A stretch of DNA of 64,000 nt from Pseudomonadota bacterium (GTDB lineage: Bacteria; Desulfobacterota; Desulfobulbia; Desulfobulbales; Desulfocapsaceae): positions 62,001 to 126,000 of the forward strand of contig JAHJNL010000028.1 of NCBI GenBank assembly GCA_018820855.1. The letters run 5' to 3'. The notes under the pieces are model-generated. The model was not told where the DNA came from and did not search any database. It was given only the letters and a program-made list of their open reading frames with translations. How positions within the stretch are numbered: position 1 is the first letter of the stretch; each line of letters begins with the position of its first letter. Shown here piece after piece: positions 44,065-52,198 of this stretch. A program made the position numbers and the translations under genes.

Positions 44065-46512
44065 ATGAAAAGCTTTCGAGAAACGCAGACAGAGACAAAC
44101 ACAGGATGGGGGAGAAGTGTCTGGTTTGTCGGGATAGTTTTTTTGCTTTTAAATTGCTCAGCTAGATTGGGAGTTCTTTTTACCGGTAGTTCCTTTCTGA
44201 TCCAGGTCCTTGGCCTGTCTGGAATTGTACTGTGTTTGTTACCATTGTTTAAACCTTCATGGTTAAAAGCCAGCATTTTTTGTTTTGCCCTGACTTTTCC
44301 ATTGTATGGCTCTTTTTCATACAGCACGCATGCCTTTCTGTTTGAGTTGTATTTGAACTTTTTAGCTTTAACACTTTCCGTAACAGTATATAAAGCCGGT
44401 TCTTTCTCACGCGGTAGTGGATTGTTGCAGTGTATTCTTTTCCTGTATGGCATTTTGTCTTGTGCTTCGCTTTTGCTGTTACCGATTCAACAGATGGCCT
44501 GGCAATTACTTCTTTGGGACTGGAATATCTTTTGGAATGCTGTGTTTTTTGCAACACCAGAATTATCGCTCTATTCTGTTGCGGCATTGAACAGGCTTGT
44601 CCTTTATATTCTCTGTGCAATCTTGCTTTCCAGCTGCCAAGAAGCAAAGGAACTGTATCGTGCTTTTTTTGTAGGTTTACTTGTGGCTGCCTTTTGGGCT
44701 TCTGTAATAGGTATTCTGGATTATTATAAGTTTATTGATTTGCGCAGGTTTCGTGATGTCTTTGATGATGGGCTTCGCCTGCAGTCAGTATTTGCAAATC
44801 CGGGTTGGTTTGCAGAGTATCTGGCAGTCATCATTCCTTATATCTTGCTTGGATTTCTCAGTTCAGAGTTACAGAAAACAAACAAAATTTGTTTATTTGG
44901 GATCCTTATTGTCTGTGAAATCGCAATCATTTTGACCTACTCCCGTACTGGTTGGATTATTTATCCGTTTGTCCTTATTGTCTGCTGGTTTTTCTTTTAT
45001 GTTGCTACCCGGACAGACAGTGGCCGGTGTACTTGGAAGCAAGTTGGCAAGGTTTCTCTACAGGTCGTTATCTCAGTTCCCTTGACTATCTGTGTGAGCT
45101 ATTTTTTGATCTTTCATGTTTTTGATTTATTGAATTCTTCAGCATGTAAGGACAGCAACAAATTTGAACAGCGGATCAGCCAAATGAAAAACCCGGCTGC
45201 CAGGAAGGTCATTTGGGAAGAAAGTTTAGAGATGGTGAAAGAGAAACCCCTGTTTGGGTATGGCTATGAGAGTTTCAAGCTGCATAACACTATTTTAAAA
45301 AAGGTAACAAAAGAATGGGATACCCCGCATAATTTGTATTTGCAACTGCTTGTCAGTGGTGGTATCGCAGGTTTGATCCTTTGGGGTATTCTGATTTTTG
45401 CTACTCTTTACCTTCTCGTTGCTGATCTTATAAAAAATAAGACATATTTTAATATAGCGGTTATTTTATCCATAGTGGCATTTCATTTGTATGGACTTGC
45501 TCAGGCGATGCAATATATTCCCATGATATGGTTTTTGATATTCGTCAATATCGGATATGCAATGACCATAAATGGGAATGTGTTGCCTGACTGGTTTCGG
45601 AGAAAAGAGACTGCTTTTACCGGGATGTTAATACTGGTGGTTCTCATAGGTGTTATTTCCTATGCCTCTGATTTTGAGTCAAGGAAGCTTGCTGCGAAAG
45701 GAAATATGAAGATCTACTCGGCGGATCAGGAACAAAACAACTATTTAGGTTTTTATCCGAGTGAACGATGGAAAGAGCAGGGGATTTATCGGTGGACAGG
45801 TTCTTCCGCGATTATCAAACTTCCCCGCTCTGAATTGTTTGAGTTGACTTTCGTCTGTGGCGCACCTGATTTAGAAAACAATCCCCTTGTCTTGTCCGTT
45901 TATGAGGGGCCTAGGCAAATTGATGAGGTTACCTTTTTTCAGCAAGAATCTATAACAAAAAAATATTTTATTTCCCAGGCCAGGTCTGTGGATAAAAAAT
46001 TGTATTTTCAAGTTTCCAGAACATGGAACCTGAAAAAACTCGGTGTTGCCAATGATACAAGAAATCTTGGAGTAGCGATTAGTGAGATTAAAGTTATTGA
46101 GGAAATGCCGATTGATGGGGTTGGCTTTTATCATTGGGAAATGTGGCAGGGGAGCCCTTTGCCAGAAAAAAATGACGATTCTTTTCAATACAGATGGACT
46201 GGACGGGAAGCCGTTTTTAATCCTCAACAGTTAGATAGGGATAAGAGTTTATATTTCCGTGCAGGACAACCTGGATTACCGGATAAGCCCCTGTTTGTTC
46301 AAATATGGCAAAAAAAGAAAGTTATAAAGAGCTTGCAACTTGCAGATACGGAATGGCATCGTATTAGCTTACAAAATGTAAGTAATCTGTCTGAACCTTG
46401 TGTAATAACGGTTGCCAGAACTTGGGTTGCCAAAAAAACAGGAGTTGGTGAAGATAAACGTACTCTCGGTGTCGCTGTTGCAGGTTTAGCCAGGGGAGAT
46501 ATAGTAAGATAA
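44065..46512 (+). CDS. O-antigen ligase/Wzy_C-type membrane protein with tandem C-terminal beta domains
   Basis: An 815-residue protein. The first 530 residues hold about twelve helices and the Wzy_C ligase core: AEYLAVIIPYILLGF, TYSRTGWIIYPFVL (conserved Arg) and an outer loop with GYGYESFKLHN and DTPHNLYLQLLVSGG (conserved His). Residues about 565-690 and 690-812 are two related beta-sandwich units, each with YRWTG near the start, a LVLSVYEG/LFVQIWQK strand and an ARTW-like signature with KKxGVxxDxRxLGVA at the end. Plain WaaL proteins stop near 400-450 residues, so this extension is unusual. It probably joins the exported glycan to lipid A core or another acceptor. Confidence 0.8.
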   Translation: MKSFRETQTETNTGWGRSVWFVGIVFLLLNCSARLGVLFTGSSFLIQVLGLSGIVLCLLPLFKPSWLKASIFCFALTFPLYGSFSYSTHAFLFELYLNFLALTLSVTVYKAGSFSRGSGLLQCILFLYGILSCASLLLLPIQQMAWQLLLWDWNIFWNAVFFATPELSLYSVAALNRLVLYILCAILLSSCQEAKELYRAFFVGLLVAAFWASVIGILDYYKFIDLRRFRDVFDDGLRLQSVFANPGWFAEYLAVIIPYILLGFLSSELQKTNKICLFGILIVCEIAIILTYSRTGWIIYPFVLIVCWFFFYVATRTDSGRCTWKQVGKVSLQVVISVPLTICVSYFLIFHVFDLLNSSACKDSNKFEQRISQMKNPAARKVIWEESLEMVKEKPLFGYGYESFKLHNTILKKVTKEWDTPHNLYLQLLVSGGIAGLILWGILIFATLYLLVADLIKNKTYFNIAVILSIVAFHLYGLAQAMQYIPMIWFLIFVNIGYAMTINGNVLPDWFRRKETAFTGMLILVVLIGVISYASDFESRKLAAKGNMKIYSADQEQNNYLGFYPSERWKEQGIYRWTGSSAIIKLPRSELFELTFVCGAPDLENNPLVLSVYEGPRQIDEVTFFQQESITKKYFISQARSVDKKLYFQVSRTWNLKKLGVANDTRNLGVAISEIKVIEEMPIDGVGFYHWEMWQGSPLPEKNDDSFQYRWTGREAVFNPQQLDRDKSLYFRAGQPGLPDKPLFVQIWQKKKVIKSLQLADTEWHRISLQNVSNLSEPCVITVARTWVAKKTGVGEDKRTLGVAVAGLARGDIVR

Positions 46513-46696
46513 GAAGGATGTAAAAAAAACCAGACCTGATTTTTAGTGTCTTTGACCAGGGATGTGGTAAAGACGTTGACCTCAGCATAGCTTTCCTTTA
46601 AACTCACTAGTTTGTTTTTCGGTGTCTCTATAACATAACGTTTATTCAATTTTGGCATGATTGCTGTTGTGGCAGTCGTAACCAGGAGAATTTTTA

Positions 46697-47830
46697 ATGA
46701 AAAAAGCATTAATAACAGGTGTTACCGGGCAGGATGGAGCATATCTTGCGGAATTTTTGTTAAATAAAGGATACGAGGTACACGGTGTTAAACGTCGTAC
46801 TTCTCTTTTTAACACCGATAGAATTGACCATCTCTATCAAGGGCCACATGCAGAACGACGAAGGTTTATTCTGCACCACGGAGATATGACAGATTCAAGC
46901 AGTTTGATCCATATCCTCCAGGAAGTTCAGCCCGATGAGGTGTATAACCTGGCTGCTCAGTCTCATGTTGCCGTCTCTTTTGAGGAACCTGAGTACACGG
47001 CCAATTCCGATGCCCTTGGGGCCTTGAGGATACTGGAGGCGATCCGGACCATTGGTCTTGGTGAAAAAACAAGATACTATCAGGCATCTACCTCTGAGTT
47101 GTTTGGAAAGGTTCAGGAGACTCCTCAGACTGAGAAGACCCCTTTCTATCCCCGTTCCCCTTATGCCGTGGCTAAGCTCTATGCCTATTGGATTACGGTT
47201 AATTATCGAGAGGCATACGGCATTTATGCCTGTAATGGAATTCTCTTTAATCACGAATCTCCTGTTCGTGGGGAAACCTTTGTCACCAGGAAAATCACCC
47301 GGGCATTGAGCCGGATCGTGCTTGGTCTGAAAAAATGTGTCCATCTTGGAAATCTTGACGCCAAGCGTGACTGGGGCCATGCAAAAGACTATGTGGAAAT
47401 GCAATGGTTGATGCTTCAGCAGGAAAAACCGGAAGATTTTGTCATTGCTACCGGGAAGCAGTATTCTGTTCGTGATTTTGTCGATGCTGCAGCCGCAGAA
47501 CTGGGTATCCACCTCAAGTGGCAGGGAAGCGGGACAGAGGAACAAGGTATTGTTGACCACGTTGAGAGTTCAGCAGACAACGCGTTTGATGCCAGCGCTC
47601 ATGTAAAGCCAGGTGATATTGTTGTTCGGGTTGATCCTCGCTATTTCCGTCCAACAGAGGTGGAAACCTTGCTCGGAGATGCCACAATGGCCAAGGAGAA
47701 ACTGGGATGGGTACCGAAAATCAGTTTTAACGAGTTGGTTTCCGAGATGATACAGCATGATATGCAAGAGGCGCGCAGGGACGAGCTTTGTCAGAATGAA
47801 GGCTTCCGGATCAATTCCTACTATGAATAA
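46697..47830 (+). CDS. gmd: GDP-mannose 4,6-dehydratase
   Basis: A 377-residue SDR with [19 protein letters not shown] (NADP loop), [36 protein letters not shown] (catalytic Thr/Ser and Glu), [12 protein letters not shown] (YxxxK) and [19 protein letters not shown], all canonical. It makes GDP-4-keto-6-deoxy-D-mannose for GDP-fucose (with fcl) or other GDP-deoxy sugars. AGGAG precedes the ATG. The last eight bases overlap a second Gmd-type gene. Confidence 0.97.
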   Translation: MKKALITGVTGQDGAYLAEFLLNKGYEVHGVKRRTSLFNTDRIDHLYQGPHAERRRFILHHGDMTDSSSLIHILQEVQPDEVYNLAAQSHVAVSFEEPEYTANSDALGALRILEAIRTIGLGEKTRYYQASTSELFGKVQETPQTEKTPFYPRSPYAVAKLYAYWITVNYREAYGIYACNGILFNHESPVRGETFVTRKITRALSRIVLGLKKCVHLGNLDAKRDWGHAKDYVEMQWLMLQQEKPEDFVIATGKQYSVRDFVDAAAAELGIHLKWQGSGTEEQGIVDHVESSADNAFDASAHVKPGDIVVRVDPRYFRPTEVETLLGDATMAKEKLGWVPKISFNELVSEMIQHDMQEARRDELCQNEGFRINSYYE

Positions 47831-48791
47831 AAAAGCGCTTATTTTAGGGGTCTCTGGTCAGGACGGGGCCTATCTGGCCAAATTACTGCTGAACAAGGGC
47901 TATCGGGTAGTAGGGTCATCGCGTGATGCCCAGATGTCTTCCTTTGTGAACCTTGACCGCCTTGGCATAAAAAAAGAGGTCCAGGTCGAGTCAGTATCTT
48001 CCAATGATTTCCGCAGCGTACTGCAGGTACTGAAAAAAGTAGAGCCGGATGAGATTTATAACCTGGCTGGCCAGAGTTCTGTGGGGCTATCATTTAGTCA
48101 GCCCATGGAGACCTTTGAGAGTATCAGCATAGGGACACTTAATCTGTTGGAGGCTATCCGCATTATGGACATGCCTGTGCGCTTCTACAATGCCTGTTCC
48201 AGTGAATGCTTTGGCAACACCGATGGGAAACGTGCAAACGAGGAAACCCCCTTTCGGCCGCGCAGTCCATATGCGGTTGCAAAAGCAGCTGCTTTTTGGC
48301 AGATAGCCAACTATCGTGAGGCCTATGGCCTTTTTGCCTGTTCCGGACTGTTGTTTAATCATGAGTCACCACTCCGTCCGGAGCGGTTTGTTACTCAAAA
48401 AATAGTCCAGGAAGCCTGCCGGATCAAGGCTGGCCTGCAGGAGAAGATGAAGCTTGGCAATATTTCGGTTAAGCGTGACTGGGGATGGGCTCCTGAGTAT
48501 GTAGAAGCCATGTGGCTGATGCTGCAGCAGAAAGAGGCCAGCGATTTTATTGTTGCCACTGGACAAACCCACAGTCTGGAAGAAATGGTTGAAACCATTT
48601 TTTCTTCTTTGGGACTCAATTGGCAGGAGCATGTTGAATTGAACCCGGACCTGCTGCGGCCAACCGATATAAAGATTTCTCTTGCTGATCCTGGCAAGGC
48701 GGAAAGGGAGCTGGGCTGGAAGGCCAGGTATGGAATGAAAGAAGTGGCAAGGATGATGGTGGAAGAATGCCTGAAGAGTGTGTCAACATGA
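47823..48791 (+). CDS. Second GDP-mannose 4,6-dehydratase-type SDR
   Basis: A 322-residue protein starting at ATG 47823 (the track's 47757 start lies within gmd). It is clearly Gmd-related: [65 protein letters not shown] and [19 protein letters not shown]. It is about 50 residues shorter than its neighbour. Catalytic Ser/Glu and YxxxK are present. It could be a bifunctional dehydratase/reductase making GDP-D-rhamnose, as some Gmd homologues do, or a dehydratase for another GDP-hexose. It is followed by the Wzm/Wzt pair, an order similar to D-rhamnan loci. Confidence 0.88.
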   Translation: MNKKALILGVSGQDGAYLAKLLLNKGYRVVGSSRDAQMSSFVNLDRLGIKKEVQVESVSSNDFRSVLQVLKKVEPDEIYNLAGQSSVGLSFSQPMETFESISIGTLNLLEAIRIMDMPVRFYNACSSECFGNTDGKRANEETPFRPRSPYAVAKAAAFWQIANYREAYGLFACSGLLFNHESPLRPERFVTQKIVQEACRIKAGLQEKMKLGNISVKRDWGWAPEYVEAMWLMLQQKEASDFIVATGQTHSLEEMVETIFSSLGLNWQEHVELNPDLLRPTDIKISLADPGKAERELGWKARYGMKEVARMMVEECLKSVST

Positions 48792-48858
48792 ACATGAAGT
48801 ACTCTTGCGGAGTTGTCTTTTCTGTAACCTCCCGCATTCAATACTTGTCCTTATAAAA

Positions 48859-49662
48859 ATGGGTGATTTTAAGGGTAGGCTTATTGCCCTGTACCACTAT
48901 AGAGGATTTGTGCTCAGTATGGTGGCAAGGGAATTCCGCAGCCGTTATATGGGGTCGCTCCTTGGCAGTATCTGGTCCATTCTGAATCCTCTGGCCATGA
49001 TTTTTATCTATACGGTGATTTTTTCACGGGTCATGCGGGCAAAACTGCCTGGGATTGATGATTCAATGGCCTATGGTCTTTTTGTTTGCGCGGGCCTGTT
49101 GCCCTGGATGTTTTTTGTTGAACTCCTAAGCCGTTTCCCTAATATCTTTATTGAACAGGCGGCGCTTCTCAAAAAAGTCAGTTTTCCCAGAATAACATTG
49201 CCTGTTATCGTTCTTTGTTCGGCGACGATTAATTTTTTGATAGTCTTCAGTCTCTTTCTCCTTTTCCTCTTGGTTACAGGCCGCTTTCCAGGTTGGGTGG
49301 TGTTGGGCTATATCCCACTGCTTGTTATCCAGCAGATGTTTGTAGTGGGCTTTGGCGTGATGCTTGGAAGCATAAATGTTTTTTTCCGTGATGTCGGCCA
49401 ATTTATTAATGTTATTATTCAGTTTTGGTTCTGGTTCACTCCCATTGTCTATGCTCTCACCATGGTGCCTGAAGAGGCTCAACGAATTCTTCCTTTAAAT
49501 CCAATGACCTCCTTTGTCTTGGCCTATCAAAAGATTATTCTGTATGGCACATGGCCTGATTTAATGCATTTTAAACTGCATTTTTTAGGGGCTTTCATTG
49601 CTTTGGTTGGCGGTTTTTTTGTGTTCCACCGGCTGGCAGATGAAATGGTGGATGAATTGTGA
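48859..49662 (+). CDS. wzm: ABC-2 polysaccharide exporter permease (Wzm type)
   Basis: A 267-residue six-helix permease. I start at ATG 48859 because MGDFKGRLIALYHYRGFVLSMVAREFRSRYMG is the family N-terminus; the track's 48778 start adds 27 unlikely residues. The SINVFFRDVGQFINVIIQFWFWFTPIVYAL block is typical. It is coupled by GTGA to the ATPase that follows. It is related to but clearly distinct from the permease at 42217, so the locus has two ABC exporters. Confidence 0.93.
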   Translation: MGDFKGRLIALYHYRGFVLSMVAREFRSRYMGSLLGSIWSILNPLAMIFIYTVIFSRVMRAKLPGIDDSMAYGLFVCAGLLPWMFFVELLSRFPNIFIEQAALLKKVSFPRITLPVIVLCSATINFLIVFSLFLLFLLVTGRFPGWVVLGYIPLLVIQQMFVVGFGVMLGSINVFFRDVGQFINVIIQFWFWFTPIVYALTMVPEEAQRILPLNPMTSFVLAYQKIILYGTWPDLMHFKLHFLGAFIALVGGFFVFHRLADEMVDEL

Positions 49663-50897
49663 GCGGTCGTATCGTTGTCAACAACATGGGGAAAAAATAT
49701 AAACGCTATCCGAACCGCTGGACTCGTCTTGGTGAGTGGTTTAGTTTCGGGAAATACCAGGGACATAAGGCTACCTGGGTTCTGCGCAATCTCAGTTTTG
49801 AAGTAAACGATGGTGAATCCCTTGGCATCATCGGAGTCAATGGCGCCGGCAAATCAACATTGCTGAAACTCTTGACCAGAACTTCGGCACCCAGCGAAGG
49901 AAGCGTAGAGATATCGGGCCGTGTGTCGGCCTTGCTTGAACTGGGGATGGGCTTTCATCAGGATTTTACCGGTCGTGTCAACGCCTTGATGACCTGTCAG
50001 ATGATGGGTTACAGCAGCGAAGAGGCGCATGGCCTTATCGAAGAGATACGGGAGTTCTCAGAGCTTGGCGACTACCTGGATCAACCAGTGAGGGTCTATT
50101 CTACCGGTATGCAGGTTCGATTGGCCTTCAGTGCAGCCACCGTCACCCGCCCTGAAATTCTGATAGTGGACGAGGCCTTATCTGTTGGTGATGCCTATTT
50201 CCAGCATAAATGTATACGTCGTATTCGTGAATACCGTGAGCAGGGAACCACTCTGCTCTTTGTCTCGCACGATCCGGGAGCAGTGAAATCTCTCTGTAAT
50301 CGGGCAATTCTTCTGGATGGCGGAGCCATTATAAAAGACGGTGCGCCGGATAGTGTGCTCGATTACTATAATTCGGTGATCGCACGAAAAAAGAATGACG
50401 AAGAAATTCATCAGGTAGAAGGTAAAGAAGGACGCATATCGACCCGCTCCGGAAACGGCAATGCCAGAATAGCGGATGTGGATATCACAAGGGCTGGCGG
50501 CCAGTCGGTCCGTTCTTTTCTTGTCGGAGAACAGGTGAAGTTATGCTGTCATGCAGAATTTTATAAAAATATGGACAATCCTACAGTTGGCATTCTCCTG
50601 CGTGACCGGATGGGTAATGACGTGTACGGGACGAATACCAGTCACCTTGGTGAAAGTGATCTGTCAGTGGTTAAGGGTGATTGCCTTGAGGTCACCTTTA
50701 CCCTTGCTTTAAATATAGGCCCTGGCAATTACTCGGTCTGTGTGGCCATCCATGCTGGTGATTCTCACCTGGTTGAAAATTGCGACTGGTGGGATCAGTG
50801 CCTCGTCTTTCAGGTCATTGCCGGAGATGAGAGCTCGTTTGTCGGAGTGGCTGCTTTGCCAGCCGAGGTAGTAGTCACCAAGAATCGTTTGCATTAA
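49659..50897 (+). CDS. wzt: ABC exporter ATPase of the Wzt type with C-terminal glycan-binding domain
   Basis: A 412-residue ATPase. The nucleotide-binding domain has Walker A GVNGAGKST (59-67), signature YSTGMQVRLAFS, Walker B ILIVDEALSVGD and H-loop FVSHD. Residues about 265-400 form the Wzt C-terminal beta sandwich (FLVGEQVKLCCHAEFYKN, VGILLRDRMGNDVYGTNT, GPGNYSVCVAIH), which in E. coli O9a reads the methyl/phosphate cap of the finished chain. It starts at GTG 49659 in a GTGA overlap with the permease. The coiled-coil methyltransferase that follows may provide that cap. Confidence 0.95.
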   Translation: MSGRIVVNNMGKKYKRYPNRWTRLGEWFSFGKYQGHKATWVLRNLSFEVNDGESLGIIGVNGAGKSTLLKLLTRTSAPSEGSVEISGRVSALLELGMGFHQDFTGRVNALMTCQMMGYSSEEAHGLIEEIREFSELGDYLDQPVRVYSTGMQVRLAFSAATVTRPEILIVDEALSVGDAYFQHKCIRRIREYREQGTTLLFVSHDPGAVKSLCNRAILLDGGAIIKDGAPDSVLDYYNSVIARKKNDEEIHQVEGKEGRISTRSGNGNARIADVDITRAGGQSVRSFLVGEQVKLCCHAEFYKNMDNPTVGILLRDRMGNDVYGTNTSHLGESDLSVVKGDCLEVTFTLALNIGPGNYSVCVAIHAGDSHLVENCDWWDQCLVFQVIAGDESSFVGVAALPAEVVVTKNRLH

Positions 50898-50962
50898 TAA
50901 TGAAGACTGTTCAGCATCAGAGAAGATGCCGATATTCTGTCAAAGTCTGAGAGGACCTGTTC

Positions 50963-52198
50963 ATGCTGGAAAGCAAAAATCCCGAGATTGATTTAACTCA
51001 GCTGCTTGAAAAAATTGGATTGGAATTAAAACTGCAGCAAAAGAGAGCTGCAGGAGGGCCTGAGCCTGCGGTTTCTGAAGAACTTGAAATCAACGACCCC
51101 TATTCTTGGGGGCAGTTGAGCTCGACTTTGAATATTGCCGAACAAAATGTCAATGCCGGAGCCGAGGTTACTACCATGCTCCATTATCGCGGCATTGTCC
51201 GGAAATTTGCGAAGTTGCTTGGTAAGATAACCATTTTTCTTGGCCGGGTAATTACCATTCCCCAAAGAAATTTCAACAGTTCCATCCTCCACAGCCAACG
51301 CATTACTCTAGATGGTATTCGGGATATGAATCGCAATACAGCCCTTTTGGACAGGCGTATGCGGCAGATAGAAGGACAGCTTAAAGAAAAGTCAGCACTT
51401 ATCGATTATCTGAAGACCGGTCTTGTTACTCAGGAAAGACGTGTCTCTATCCTGCTGGAAGAGTTGCGGCGGCAGCTAACGGCTGGAGAAGGCAAGGAAG
51501 ATTTCGCAGTGAATCTTGCTGTGCCGGATATCCTGGACCCTCTTTATCTGGCCTTTGAAAATCAATTCCGTGGTACTCGCGAAGAGATCCGAGAGAGACT
51601 TCTGGAGTATGTGCCGCTCATTCGTGGAGCCAGCGCAGGTTCAGCCGACCGTGAAATCCTTGATATCGGTTGTGGCCGGGGCGAGTGGCTTGAGATTTTG
51701 AAAGATGAAGGTCTTGCAGCAAGAGGCCTGGATCTCAATCATGTACTGGTGCAGGAGTGTCGTGAAAAGGGCTTTGAGGTGGTGGAGAAGGATGCCCTGA
51801 GCCACCTTCGCTCTCTGCCGGATAACAGCCTTGGGGCAATCACCGCGTTTCATGTGATCGAACACCTTGGTTTTGATGATAGAATAGCCCTGTTTGATGA
51901 GAGTGTACGGGTTTTGAAACCCGGTGGGGTAGCTTTTTTTGAAACGCCTAATCCCAGGAATCTCCTGGTGGGCGGCTGCAATTTCTGGGCTGATCCCACC
52001 CATCTCCGTCCTCTTTACCCTGAAACGCAGCAGTTTCTTATGGAATATCGCGGCTTCTGTAAAGTTGATCTTCTTTTCCTCCATCCCCATGAAGGAGAGC
52101 AGCGTCTTCCTGAGGAAGAGGCACCGCAACTGGCTTCACGTCTGAATGAGGTCTTCTCCTGTGCCAGGGATTACACCGTTGTTGGATATAAGGTATGA
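50963..52198 (+). CDS. Methyltransferase with N-terminal coiled coil, candidate chain terminator
   Basis: A 411-residue protein with AGAGGA-like ribosome site upstream. Residues about 1-110 include an amphipathic segment (LGKITIFLGRVITIP) and residues 115-180 a likely coiled coil (LLDRRMRQIEGQLKEKSALI, ERRVSILLEELRRQL). Residues about 220-400 are a class I methyltransferase: ILDIGCGRGEWLEIL, GLDLNHVLV, AITAFHVIEHL and LKPGGVAFFETPNP. E. coli WbdD also joins a methyltransferase to a coiled coil and sets chain length, but in the opposite order and with a kinase. Position right after Wzm/Wzt suggests a similar capping job; this is inference. Confidence 0.82.
   Translation: MLESKNPEIDLTQLLEKIGLELKLQQKRAAGGPEPAVSEELEINDPYSWGQLSSTLNIAEQNVNAGAEVTTMLHYRGIVRKFAKLLGKITIFLGRVITIPQRNFNSSILHSQRITLDGIRDMNRNTALLDRRMRQIEGQLKEKSALIDYLKTGLVTQERRVSILLEELRRQLTAGEGKEDFAVNLAVPDILDPLYLAFENQFRGTREEIRERLLEYVPLIRGASAGSADREILDIGCGRGEWLEILKDEGLAARGLDLNHVLVQECREKGFEVVEKDALSHLRSLPDNSLGAITAFHVIEHLGFDDRIALFDESVRVLKPGGVAFFETPNPRNLLVGGCNFWADPTHLRPLYPETQQFLMEYRGFCKVDLLFLHPHEGEQRLPEEEAPQLASRLNEVFSCARDYTVVGYKV

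Noticed and set aside
46895-47560. 221-codon minus-strand ORF inside gmd
   Set aside because: A shadow of the strongly supported gmd gene.
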